From MGIIa-L3 sp11892u (lineage in GTDB: Archaea; Thermoplasmatota; Poseidoniia; Poseidoniales; Poseidoniaceae), in the NCBI GenBank assembly GCA_965659685.1, contig CBFHXB010000028.1, positions 1 through 8,982 of the forward strand: a DNA stretch of 8,982 bases. Reading direction: 5' to 3'. The notes under the pieces were generated by a model. It searched no databases, was not told the origin of the DNA, and saw only the letters and a program-made list of their open reading frames with translations. The position numbers and the translations under genes are program-made. Below are positions 1-5,640 of the stretch, one piece after another. Each line of letters starts with the position of its first letter. The stretch's first letter is position 1.

Positions 1-617
1 CCGGGGGGCGGAGGACGATACGGTTGGCCGCAGAGCGTGCACTCGCCGTTTGCGTTGGGTCCCAAGGGGTTGGTGCAACAGACCTTGGGCGCGTCCTCTG
101 GTTGGTGTTCTGCCGTGGCCTGAACGCCTTGGTCACTCAGGAGTTCCACGACTCGCCCAATCAACTGCTTCTTGTTGACGTCGACATCAGGAAGCCGGGC
201 CGGTGCCTGCACGAGCCAACCCGGCAGCGCCACGGTGCAAGTGGAATAGCCAGAACGAATCGCTTTCCCAATGTGCCGACGCAAATCCATCTCTTCAAGC
301 ACCCTGTGGGCGACGCGGTCCACGCGCGGGCCGACCTCCTGCGCGACTTGTTCACGCACGCGTGCAATGAAGGTCGCCAACGGCTCATCGTCACCTTCAG
401 GTGAGTCCTTCCGAAAGTCGGCGGCGCCTGAAGTTTTGCGGAATTCGGCGTCGTGCTTGGCCTTGGCTTCGGCCTCTGCTGCTTCTGCCTCTTGCTGCTC
501 ACGCCTTCGCTGCATCTCTGCGCCAGCGTTCTGCGCGAACGGATTCAGTGTTTCCCGACTACGCCTACGGCTGGAACTTGCCTTTTTTTTCCGGCCAGGC
601 CCCCCACGCCCGTGCAT
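1..617 (-). CDS. Unrecognised protein with basic N-terminus and C-terminal Cys cluster (3' end outside window)
   Basis: This is an open minus-strand frame from ATG at 617 to the window edge, with 205 codons visible and no stop. I do not recognise the family. Residues 3-22 are Gly/Lys/Arg rich (KKK at 10-12, RRRR at 17-20). Residues 35-56 are a charged Ala/Glu/Lys stretch that is probably helical or coiled coil. Residues 78-170 look like a folded domain with helical segments and a Cys at 128. Near the visible end, C181-C182 and C194-x2-C197 resemble a small zinc site, followed by a Pro run. The basic tail and zinc site would fit nucleic-acid binding, but that is inference. The start lies 26 bp after the stop of the SprT-like gene, so the two are probably co-transcribed. 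An A8 run (coding strand) encodes K10-K12. No clear Shine-Dalgarno is seen. Confidence 0.7.
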   Translation of the reverse strand, partial: MHGRGGPGRKKKASSSRRRSRETLNPFAQNAGAEMQRRREQQEAEAAEAEAKAKHDAEFRKTSGAADFRKDSPEGDDEPLATFIARVREQVAQEVGPRVDRVAHRVLEEMDLRRHIGKAIRSGYSTCTVALPGWLVQAPARLPDVDVNKKQLIGRVVELLSDQGVQATAEHQPEDAPKVCCTNPLGPNANGECTLCGQPYRPPPP

Positions 618-643
618 GACTGCATACAGGAGAGGACTCGGTT

Positions 644-1171
644 TCAACCACGCGGTGAACGAAGAGGCCGCGCGCACTTGATGCAGCGCGTCGGCGTGCG
701 CACGGTCGTGCGCTCCCAACTGTGACCGCAATGCTCGCAGGTCCACGACTGCACAGGTTGCTCGGCCAAGACCTTGGCACGAAGGCGTTGCAGCAATGGT
801 GATTCTGAGAGCGGCGGAGCTGGAGCAACCTCGGCGGTCAAGCGGTCGTGCTCCTCCGAGTGGGCCGTCAAGCCCGAAGCGTGCAGCAATTCGTGCGCGT
901 AAACGTGATGCATCATCCGCTCGTCTTCGGCCAAATCCGGATGCAATTCGATGGTGATTGGCCCAGGATCAATGCGCAAGTGCCGAGCCCGAACGAGGTC
1001 GGTGGTCTTGGCTTCGAAGCGCGTCAAGCCGAGGTTGACCTCGTCGCCCTGTGACCAGCGCAAGGTGATGCGGTCCGCAACCCACGGAAGGAAGACGCTC
1101 TCGTTGGACGTCGAGGCGGCACGGAGCACCGATTCGGTCAACGAGACCGGGACCTCGGGTGCGCCCTCCAT
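644..1171 (-). CDS. SprT-like zinc metalloprotease with C-terminal zinc ribbon
   Basis: The 175-residue protein has a zincin motif HELLH at 93-97 (E94 would be the catalytic base) followed by HASGLTAHSEEHD, which offers H104 or H108 as a third ligand. A C-terminal zinc ribbon follows: C145-x2-C148, then C163-x2-C166, with aromatic and Arg residues between. HExxH plus a C-terminal four-Cys ribbon is the SprT-family layout (the family includes Spartan/SprT-type proteases, some of which cut DNA-protein crosslinks). Whether this one does so is unknown. No signal peptide or membrane segment is seen, so it is probably cytoplasmic. I chose ATG 1171, which has GGAGG just upstream with very short spacing. 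A GTG at 1273 would add 34 poorly structured residues and would almost reach the divergent tRNA gene. It is probably the first gene of an operon with the gene ending beyond position 1. Confidence 0.72.
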   Translation of the reverse strand: MEGAPEVPVSLTESVLRAASTSNESVFLPWVADRITLRWSQGDEVNLGLTRFEAKTTDLVRARHLRIDPGPITIELHPDLAEDERMMHHVYAHELLHASGLTAHSEEHDRLTAEVAPAPPLSESPLLQRLRAKVLAEQPVQSWTCEHCGHSWERTTVRTPTRCIKCARPLRSPRG

Positions 1172-1279
1172 GGCCTCCGGCGGACGCCGTGCCTCATGAA
1201 CGCCTCGCAGGCTCGCATTTCCCGCCACGGAAGCCTTATTGCGACGGCTCAGGTGGGCGGGCTGCGTAAGCACCCATTT

Positions 1280-1355
1280 GGGCGTGTAGATCAGTTGGAA
1301 GATCGCTACCTTGGCATGGTAGAGGCCCCGAGTTCAAATCTCGGCACGTCCACCA
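1280..1355 (+). tRNA. tRNA-Ala (anticodon GGC), CCA encoded
   Basis: The cloverleaf is complete. The acceptor GGGCGTG (1280-1286) pairs with CACGTCC (1345-1351), including the G3:U70 wobble that is the alanine identity element. The D-stem is GATC/GATC. The anticodon stem CTACC/GGTAG encloses loop TTGGCAT, giving anticodon GGC, which reads GCC and GCU. The variable loop is AGGCC (5 nt). The T-arm is CCGAG, TTCAAAT, CTCGG. The discriminator is A1352 and CCA is genomically encoded at 1353-1355. The body is 73 nt with no intron. An AT-rich CTTATT at 1235-1240 could be the TATA element, but this is weak. The last 16 bases recur twice downstream as part of a tandem array. Confidence 0.97.
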
Positions 1356-1387
1356 AACACGTTTTTCATCAGATTTGGTGGACGTGC
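1344..1387 (+). repeat. Perfect 14-bp inverted repeat including the tRNA acceptor 3' strand
   Basis: The left arm at 1344-1357 (GCACGTCCACCAAA) is the exact reverse complement of the right arm at 1374-1387, with a 16-nt loop that contains the T5 run. The left arm includes the whole 3' acceptor strand, discriminator and CCA of tRNA-Ala. A read-through transcript could therefore pair its trailer with the acceptor 3' strand in competition with the 5' acceptor strand. The same fold exists in shorter form in unit 2 (CCACCAG/CTGGTGG) and in unit 3 (TCCACCAAA/TTTGGTGGA). Confidence 0.85.
1362..1366 (+). terminator. Possible T-run terminator after tRNA-Ala
   Basis: There are five T residues starting 6 nt after the encoded CCA. 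Archaeal RNA polymerase commonly terminates at short T-runs without a bacterial-type hairpin, so this is a plausible tRNA terminator. The run lies in the loop of the inverted repeat at 1344-1387. The third repeat unit has only four Ts at the matching place (1535-1538). Confidence 0.4.
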
Positions 1388-1442
1388 GCCACGGCTTCTT
1401 TCGCTGCAATACGGTGAAGCCGTTGGCTCGGCACGTCCACCA
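1376..1442 (+). other. 67-nt structured hairpin element, copy 1
   Basis: TGGTGGACGTGC (1376-1387) pairs with GCACGTCCACCA (1431-1442) over 12 bp. Above a 3-nt TCG bulge (1428-1430) an inner stem follows: 3 bp (1388-1390 with 1425-1427), one bulged T (1424), 8 bp (1391-1398 with 1416-1423), and a 17-nt loop. The element ends exactly with the CCA copy. It could be a small RNA or a single-strand DNA recombination site, or a cruciform. Its lower stem is mutually exclusive with the hairpin at 1344-1387. Confidence 0.7.
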
Positions 1443-1462
1443 GCAACGATTGCTAGCAGGTC

Positions 1463-1528
1463 TGGTGGCCGTGTGCCATGCCCGAACTGTTTCTCAACGC
1501 CTCGGGCATTGGCTCGGCACGTCCACCA
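1463..1528 (+). other. 66-nt structured hairpin element, copy 2
   Basis: This copy has the same architecture as the one 87 bp upstream. TGGTGG (1463-1468) pairs with CCACCA (1523-1528), then comes one mismatch (C1469/T1522), four pairs, and a T1474-G1517 wobble. Above a TCG bulge (1514-1516) lie 3 bp (1475-1477 with 1511-1513), a bulged T (1510), 8 bp (1478-1485 with 1502-1509) and a 16-nt loop. Five of the eight upper pairs differ from copy 1 by compensating changes on both strands. Confidence 0.7.
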
Positions 1529-1583
1529 AACACGTTTTCCATCAGATTTGGTGGAGAAATGCCACGGTATCCTATGCTGCGAT

Positions 1584-1730
1584 ATGATGAAGCCGCTCGA
1601 GATTCAAGTAACTCAACAATTCGACAATCACATTCCGGCGTGGATGGAGGTTGAAGCCGGCACATGCCGCGTGATTCGTCAATCGGGCTCGTTCCCAATC
1701 GACCTGATTGAGGTTGAACCGAAGGACTGA
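1584..1730 (+). CDS. Small hypothetical protein (48 aa) starting inside the third repeat unit
   Basis: The ORF runs from ATG 1584 (a second ATG follows at 1587) to TGA at 1728-1730 and encodes 48 residues with no family I recognise. The composition looks protein-like: acidic, with alternating polar and hydrophobic residues (AWMEVEAGTCRVI, then PIDLIEVEP) that suggest a small beta structure. There is no signal peptide or membrane segment and no clear Shine-Dalgarno. Third-position GC is lower than in the neighbours. The first few codons lie in sequence shared with repeat unit 1 (TGAAGCCG), so the array supplies the start region. The stop is 25 bp before the cupin start. It could be a remnant of an integrated element or a chance ORF. 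Confidence 0.42.
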   Translation: MMKPLEIQVTQQFDNHIPAWMEVEAGTCRVIRQSGSFPIDLIEVEPKD

Positions 1731-1755
1731 CGTCCTCGGCAAGCGAGCAGGCCTC

Positions 1756-2115
1756 ATGGACGCCATCAACCTGCTCGAGAAAGCGGGCCTCGTCGACGCT
1801 TTGTGGAGCCCGCGCGTGGTCGGAGAATTGAACGACGTGCAGGTCAAAGTGGCCCGCATCCACGGTGAGTTTGTCTGGCACGATCACCAAAACACGGACG
1901 AGTTGTTCCTGGTCGTCAAAGGAAGCATGCGCATCGAATACCGCGACCGTGCCGTGACCCTCAACGAAGGCGAGATGCACATCGTCCCGAAGGGCGTCGA
2001 GCACCGTACTGCAGCAGATGAGGAATGCTGGTGCGTCATCATGGAGCCGCGTGGTGTGGTCAACACCGGCGAGGCGGGCGGCGAATTGACCGCTCCGAAC
2101 GACGTCTGGGTCTGA
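1756..2115 (+). CDS. Cupin-domain protein
   Basis: This is a 119-residue single-domain cupin. Motif 1 reads H42-x-H44-x4-E49 through G56 (WHDHQNTDELFLVVKG). Motif 2 has P78, G80 and H83 (IVPKGVEHR). H42, H44, E49 and H83 form the usual metal-binding set. Small cupins of this type (WSPRVVGELN near the N-terminus, a histidine pair, ending in a NTGE segment) are common in bacteria and archaea and mostly uncharacterised, so the substrate is unknown. ATG 1756 was chosen because the family motif begins just after it; an in-frame TTG at 1708 would add 16 unlikely residues. It is cytoplasmic by appearance. Its stop lies 5 bp from the stop of the convergent reductase gene. Confidence 0.87.
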   Translation: MDAINLLEKAGLVDALWSPRVVGELNDVQVKVARIHGEFVWHDHQNTDELFLVVKGSMRIEYRDRAVTLNEGEMHIVPKGVEHRTAADEECWCVIMEPRGVVNTGEAGGELTAPNDVWV

Positions 2116-2120
2116 TGCGA

Positions 2121-3068
2121 TCAACGCCCAACGTGGATGCCGCGTTGCGGATCCTCGGGCACAATCCGGTATGGGTTCATGTGCTGATGGGACCAGAAAT
2201 AGTGGTGCTTGATGTGCGTCCAATCCACCGTTTCCGCCACCCCAGGCAGCGCCAAGAAGCGCTCGAGGTAAGCGGTGAGGTTGGGCATGTCAGCGATGCG
2301 CGACCGGCTGCACTTGAAGTGGACCACGTACACCAAATCGAAGCGCAGCAAGGTCGGCACGAGGCAGACGTCCGCCTCCGTCAGCGTGCCCCGGCCTTCG
2401 CCCACCAACCAATCGCGGTCCTGCAGATGTGCCTCAAGTTCCGCCAAGCGATCAAACAGAACGTTGACGGCGGCATCGTAGGCCTCCTGTGAACGCGCAA
2501 ACCCTGCCTTGTAGACGCCGTTGTTGACCGACTCGTAGTTCGCGTCGATCATCGCATCGATGTCTTCCAACAAGGCCTCTGGACTGAGGTTGCGTCCGTT
2601 CGTCAGCCCGGCTTGGGCGAAGGCCGTGGTGAACATCCGAACGATTTCGCGGCTCTCGTTGTTGACGATGGTGCCGTGATGGCGGTCCCACAGGACCGGG
2701 ACGGTCCCGATGCGTCCTGAAGCGGCCCAGTCCGGATGCGCCGTCCAGTAGACGTACTCCAACGAGTCGCCCCCAAGCACACGATCCGCCGTGGCTCCGG
2801 GCTCGTCTGGATTGAACACCCAACTTCCGTCGCCCTGCATGCGCCAATCCACCACGTCCACGCTGATGGCGTCCTCAAGGCCGAGCAAGGCGCGGGTCAA
2901 CAGGGTGCGGTGCGCCCAAGGACACGCATGAGAGACGTAGAGGTGGTAGCGGTTGAGGTCCGGCTGGAACGGCCCTTCGATCTGAACATGGTCTCGGAAC
3001 TCGCTCGATTTCCTGACGAAGGTTCCCTTGTCGTAAGCCGTGGTCCACGCGCTCGATTGTTTGTCCAT
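2121..3068 (-). CDS. Glutathionyl-hydroquinone reductase-like protein (xi-class GST, YqjG/PcpF/ECM4 family)
   Basis: The 315 residues match the usual length of the family. An N-terminal thioredoxin-like domain carries the nucleophile in CPWA (C49-A52, context LYVSHACPWAHRT), preceded by the family's F-x-R-x5-F segment. It is followed by GTVPVLWD and ESREI, which form the thiol-binding edge. The helical C-terminal domain contains NNGVYKAGFA, DVCLVPTLLRFD and HYFWSHQHMNPYRIVP, all typical of the xi class. Known members reduce glutathionyl-hydroquinones to hydroquinones using glutathione. Many archaea lack glutathione, so the thiol here may differ. It is probably cytoplasmic. The start at ATG 3068 gives the expected N-terminus. 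It diverges from the MBL gene across 111 bp, which suggests a shared control region. Confidence 0.92.
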   Translation of the reverse strand: MDKQSSAWTTAYDKGTFVRKSSEFRDHVQIEGPFQPDLNRYHLYVSHACPWAHRTLLTRALLGLEDAISVDVVDWRMQGDGSWVFNPDEPGATADRVLGGDSLEYVYWTAHPDWAASGRIGTVPVLWDRHHGTIVNNESREIVRMFTTAFAQAGLTNGRNLSPEALLEDIDAMIDANYESVNNGVYKAGFARSQEAYDAAVNVLFDRLAELEAHLQDRDWLVGEGRGTLTEADVCLVPTLLRFDLVYVVHFKCSRSRIADMPNLTAYLERFLALPGVAETVDWTHIKHHYFWSHQHMNPYRIVPEDPQRGIHVGR

Positions 3069-3159
3069 GCCAACGCAACGACGACCGAGGCTTGAACCCC
3101 TGCTTTCCCACCCATGAGCAAGTGACGGATGAACAACGGCTTCCGCACGTCTGATGAAC

Positions 3160-3169
3160 CACCGCGGTG
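3160..3169. promoter_or_regulatory. 10-bp palindrome CACCGCGGTG in a divergent spacer
   Basis: This is a perfect palindrome 10 bp before the MBL start, in the 111-bp spacer shared with the reductase gene. It could be an operator. Its right half with the next base, GGTGA, could also act as the Shine-Dalgarno of the MBL gene. A palindrome of this length could be chance in GC-rich DNA. Confidence 0.25.
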
Positions 3170-3179
3170 ACGAGCAGGC

Positions 3180-3938
3180 ATGGTGCGGGCGGAGGACCTT
3201 GTCGTGGAGACCTTCTTCGTCGGGCCACTCCAGATGCGCTGTTCTGTGGTCTGCGACACCTCAACCGGCGACACCGTCGTCATCGACGCCGGCGACGAGC
3301 CGGATCGGCTCATCGCGTGGAACGACCGTGGAGAAGGCGTCGGTCCAGATTGGTCTAGCAACCCGCAAGCGAGGGACGCGGGTGACCGAACCGTGGTGGC
3401 CTTGCTGAACACGCACGCGCACTTCGACCACTCTGGCCACGTCCCCACCGTCCGCGAGCACTGGGGTGTTGAATGGTGGCTTCACCCCGACGACACCTTC
3501 CTGCAAACCCTGGCCCAGCAAAGCGCGGCCCGCTGGGGACTGCCGCCCTTGCCGGAACCGGCCTTGGCCGACCACGACCTTGCTCACGGCGAGACGGTCC
3601 ACATCGGCAGCCTTGCCTTCGACGTCCTGCACACGCCAGGCCATACCCTCGGTGGCGTGTGCTTGCTGTTGCGTGTTGAAGGCGCCGCCGACCATCTCTT
3701 CGTGGGCGACACCTTGTTTGCGGGCTCGGTCGGAAGGACCGACCTGCCCAACACCGGCGGTGATTTCCAGCTCTTGGCCCGATCGATTCACACCCACCTC
3801 TGGCCGCTTGACGGCTCGACGGTCGTCCATCCCGGGCACGGCCCGCTGACCACCATCGGTCACGAGCGAGAGACCAATCCTTTCGTCGGTGTTGGCGCAG
3901 GGGAACACGGCACCTACGGCCGCGGAAAGTACGCCTGA
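3180..3938 (+). CDS. Metallo-beta-lactamase-fold hydrolase, glyoxalase II-like
   Basis: This is a 252-residue MBL-fold protein with the full metal set: H79-x-H81-x-D83-H84 (THAHFDH), H155 (HTPGHT), D177 (VGDTLF) and H220 (HPGHG). The segment FAGSVGRTDLP followed by HPGHGPLTTIGHERETNPF is typical of the glyoxalase II / YcbL-type branch, which hydrolyses thioesters such as S-lactoylglutathione. The true substrate is unknown. An insert at about 47-70 between the first strands and the first metal motif is somewhat long. No signal peptide is seen. ATG 3180 gives the normal start of the fold and has GGTGA 9 nt upstream. It diverges from the glutathionyl-hydroquinone reductase-like gene, hinting at a joint role in thiol-adduct chemistry. 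Its stop is 4 bp from the etfA stop (convergent). Confidence 0.9.
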   Translation: MVRAEDLVVETFFVGPLQMRCSVVCDTSTGDTVVIDAGDEPDRLIAWNDRGEGVGPDWSSNPQARDAGDRTVVALLNTHAHFDHSGHVPTVREHWGVEWWLHPDDTFLQTLAQQSAARWGLPPLPEPALADHDLAHGETVHIGSLAFDVLHTPGHTLGGVCLLLRVEGAADHLFVGDTLFAGSVGRTDLPNTGGDFQLLARSIHTHLWPLDGSTVVHPGHGPLTTIGHERETNPFVGVGAGEHGTYGRGKYA

Positions 3939-3942
3939 TGCC

Positions 3943-4872
3943 TCAGGACATCATGCCCGAAAGCGTCGAAGTCAGCACGGGGAGGGCTTCTTCCCACGTG
4001 GCCACGATGCCGTAATCGGCGTGCTTGAAAATCGGAGCATCCGCGTCCTTGTTGATGGCCACGATGTACTTCGAAGAGCGCATTCCCGCCAGGTGCTGAA
4101 TCGCTCCAGAAATGCCGACGGCGATGTACAGGTTGGGGTTGACCGTCTTGCCGGTCTGGCCCACCTGCATGCTGTGAGGGATCTCGTCCCACGTGTCGAC
4201 GGCAGCACGGGAGGCGCCGACGGCGGCGCCAATGGCGTCCGCGAGGGTCTCCAGATGGCTGAAGTTGTCCGGAGAGCCCATCCCTCGGCCGCCAGAGACG
4301 ATGATGTTGGCTTCAGCGACGTCGAGGCGCTCGCTCGCACGGGCCATCATCTCGACGACGGCCGTACGAACGTCGCCGGAGGCGTCCATCACGGACACGT
4401 CGGCAGAACCACCGGATGCGGCAGCGGCGAACACGTTGGCACGGAGGGTGATGACCGATGCACCGTCGACTTCGACGGTTTGCATGGCCTTGCCCGAGAG
4501 GATTGGCGAGGTCATTTGACCGCCGTTGACGGCCACGACGTCTTGGACAACGGGCAGGCCGCGGCGTGCCGCGAGGCGCGCTGCGAGGTCCTTGGAACGG
4601 GCGCTGGCCAGGGCGATGACGGTGCCCTGTGGGGCGACGGCGTCGATGGCCTGAGCCCAAGCGGCCGCGTCGTATGCGGCGAAGACGTCGGATTTGGCCG
4701 CGATGACGCGGCTCACGCCGTCAAAGGCGGCGGCGTTAGCGGCGCCTGCATCGGTGCAGGGCACGACCACGGTCGGGTTGGCACCCATCCCGACGGCAGC
4801 GGTCACGAGTTCGGCGGTGGAAGGAGCGACAACGCCCCCAGCGGTTTCAGCAATAATGACGGTTTCAGACAT
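3943..4872 (-). CDS. etfA: Electron transfer flavoprotein, alpha subunit
   Basis: The 309-residue protein has a normal EtfA length. The N-terminal half has the alternating ETF fold (VIIAETAGG onward; GTVIALASARSKDLAARLAARRGLP). The C-terminal FAD-binding domain holds the hallmark run: SGGRGMG, then QVGQTG from residue 236, LYIAVGISGAIQH ending at 260, AINKDADAPIF and ADYGIV. With EtfB it forms the FAD-containing carrier that accepts electrons from acyl-CoA and other dehydrogenases and normally passes them to ETF:quinone oxidoreductase, which is not in this window. ATG 4872 is supported by a strong Shine-Dalgarno overlapping the etfB stop. It is the second gene of etfBA, with a 10-bp gap. Confidence 0.97.
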   Translation of the reverse strand: MSETVIIAETAGGVVAPSTAELVTAAVGMGANPTVVVPCTDAGAANAAAFDGVSRVIAAKSDVFAAYDAAAWAQAIDAVAPQGTVIALASARSKDLAARLAARRGLPVVQDVVAVNGGQMTSPILSGKAMQTVEVDGASVITLRANVFAAAASGGSADVSVMDASGDVRTAVVEMMARASERLDVAEANIIVSGGRGMGSPDNFSHLETLADAIGAAVGASRAAVDTWDEIPHSMQVGQTGKTVNPNLYIAVGISGAIQHLAGMRSSKYIVAINKDADAPIFKHADYGIVATWEEALPVLTSTLSGMMS

Positions 4873-4875
4873 GGT

Positions 4876-4884
4876 GATCACCTC
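4876..4884 (-). promoter_or_regulatory. Shine-Dalgarno of etfA overlapping the etfB stop codon
   Basis: On the minus strand GAGGTGATC is a 9-nt complement of the conserved 16S rRNA 3' tail GATCACCTC. Its first bases belong to the final codons of etfB (CTC TGA), so termination and re-initiation are physically linked. Spacing to the ATG is short but the match is long. It fixes the etfA start. Confidence 0.75.
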
Positions 4885-5620
4885 AGAGAACGTTGGCTTC
4901 CTCACGGAGCAGACGAGCGACGTCCGCAGCAGCGGCACCGCCTTCGTACGATTTGCCCGCCGGCTTGGCGGGAGGGAGGGAGCAAGCGACGATGCGGACG
5001 GTGCTCGCACCGGCGGACACCGGTCGAACGTCGACGGTGGCCTTCTTGGCCTGCATGATGCCACGGACGTTGGGCTTGCGCACCTTCAGGTCGCCCTTGT
5101 CGCAAGAGATCACGGCGGGGGCAGGGACGTGCACGCGGGCGTTGCCGCCTTCAGCCGGGCACAAAGCGTGGACGTCACCGTCGAACGTGAGGCCGACGAC
5201 GTTGGACACGCTGGCCCAACCCAGTCGCTCGGCGACGCCTGGCCCGGTGGAGCCAGCGCCGGTGTCCGCCGCTGACTTGCCGCAGTAGACGACTTCGGCA
5301 CCGAGGTCGGCGACGGCCGTGGCGATGGCGCTTTGCAGGGCGTTGGAATCGAGCCAGCCCTCATGATCGAGGCGGACGATGTGGTCGGCGCCGATGGCCT
5401 TGGCGTCTTTCAGGACCTTGTCGGCACCCGGGCCGCCCATGGTCAACGCCGTGACGTTCCCGCCGACGGCTTCCTTGTGGCGGAGGGCCGCTTCCAAGGC
5501 GAATTCGTCGTAGGGGCTCATCACCATCTTCACGCCGGACAGGTCGACCGCATCGCCGGCGATGGCGATGCGAGCGTTGGTGTCTGGTACTTGCTTGACA
5601 AGGACGACGATTTCTGGCAT
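4883..5620 (-). CDS. etfB: Electron transfer flavoprotein, beta subunit
   Basis: The 245-residue protein has a typical EtfB length. It begins with EIVVLVKQVPDTNARI, the usual opening, followed by MSPYDEFALEAALRHKE and VTALTMGGPGADKVLKDAKAIGAD. The nucleotide-binding segment reads GKSAADTGAGSTGPGVAERLGW, close to the family's D-x-T-G-x-x-x-P-x-L-A-x-x-L-G-W. CPAEGGNARVHVPAPAVISCDKG is followed by PNVRGIMQAKK, the usual recognition-loop region. ATG 5620 is preceded by AGGTG at good spacing; upstream in-frame sequence does not resemble EtfB. It is the first gene of etfBA and diverges from the MCM-like gene across 127 bp. Confidence 0.97.
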   Translation of the reverse strand: MPEIVVLVKQVPDTNARIAIAGDAVDLSGVKMVMSPYDEFALEAALRHKEAVGGNVTALTMGGPGADKVLKDAKAIGADHIVRLDHEGWLDSNALQSAIATAVADLGAEVVYCGKSAADTGAGSTGPGVAERLGWASVSNVVGLTFDGDVHALCPAEGGNARVHVPAPAVISCDKGDLKVRKPNVRGIMQAKKATVDVRPVSAGASTVRIVACSLPPAKPAGKSYEGGAAAADVARLLREEANVL

Positions 5621-5640
5621 CTGAGCACCTGTGTTCTGCG

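Larger units (their letters stand above)
1340..1597 (+). repeat. Tandem array built on the tRNA-Ala 3' end, three units of 86-87 bp
   Basis: The 16-mer CTCGGCACGTCCACCA (T-stem 3' strand, acceptor 3' strand, discriminator and CCA of the tRNA) occurs at 1340-1355, 1427-1442 and 1513-1528. Each forward copy is followed by an inverted partial copy with core TGGTGG at 1376, 1463 and 1549, and then by a GCCA-start inner hairpin at 1388, 1475 and 1561. All three elements keep the same 87 then 86 bp spacing. Positions 1340-1382 and 1513-1555 are 43-bp direct repeats differing at one base (T1366/C1539). Unit 2 differs from both in its loops. Unit 3 resembles unit 1 through about 1597 but has lost much of its pairing. 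The array is probably derived from the tRNA end by recombination or amplification; the mechanism is inference. Confidence 0.9.

Noticed and set aside
161..502. Minus-strand ORF with a Lys/Arg/Pro-rich product near the left edge
   Set aside because: It is out of frame with the longer open frame from 617 to the edge, which carries the ordered Cys cluster and better codon use.
1172..1273. N-terminal extension of the SprT-like protein from GTG 1273
   Set aside because: The added 34 residues are low in structure and would place the start 7 bp from the divergent tRNA gene, leaving no room for promoters.
1340..1597. CRISPR array
   Set aside because: Only three units, repeats are internally structured and diverge in the stems, the first copy is part of a tRNA, and there are no equal-length unique spacers or cas genes.
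1340..1597. Integron attC cassette array
   Set aside because: The hairpins with extrahelical bases look similar, but the attC core (GTTRRRY and its partner) is absent, there are no cassette genes between units, and no integrase is in the window.
1453..2223. Minus-strand ORF of 256 codons across the array and the cupin gene
   Set aside because: It crosses the repeat array and lies antisense to a clear cupin with all metal residues; no coherent domain is seen.
3261..3908. Minus-strand ORF of 215 codons opposite the MBL gene
   Set aside because: It is a Gly/Val/Arg-rich shadow frame; the plus strand has all MBL metal motifs.
3889..5058. Long plus-strand ORF (389 codons) opposite etfA
   Set aside because: It is a shadow of etfA/etfB in GC-rich DNA; its product is low-complexity Gly/His/Arg rich with no family signal, while the opposite strand encodes textbook EtfA.
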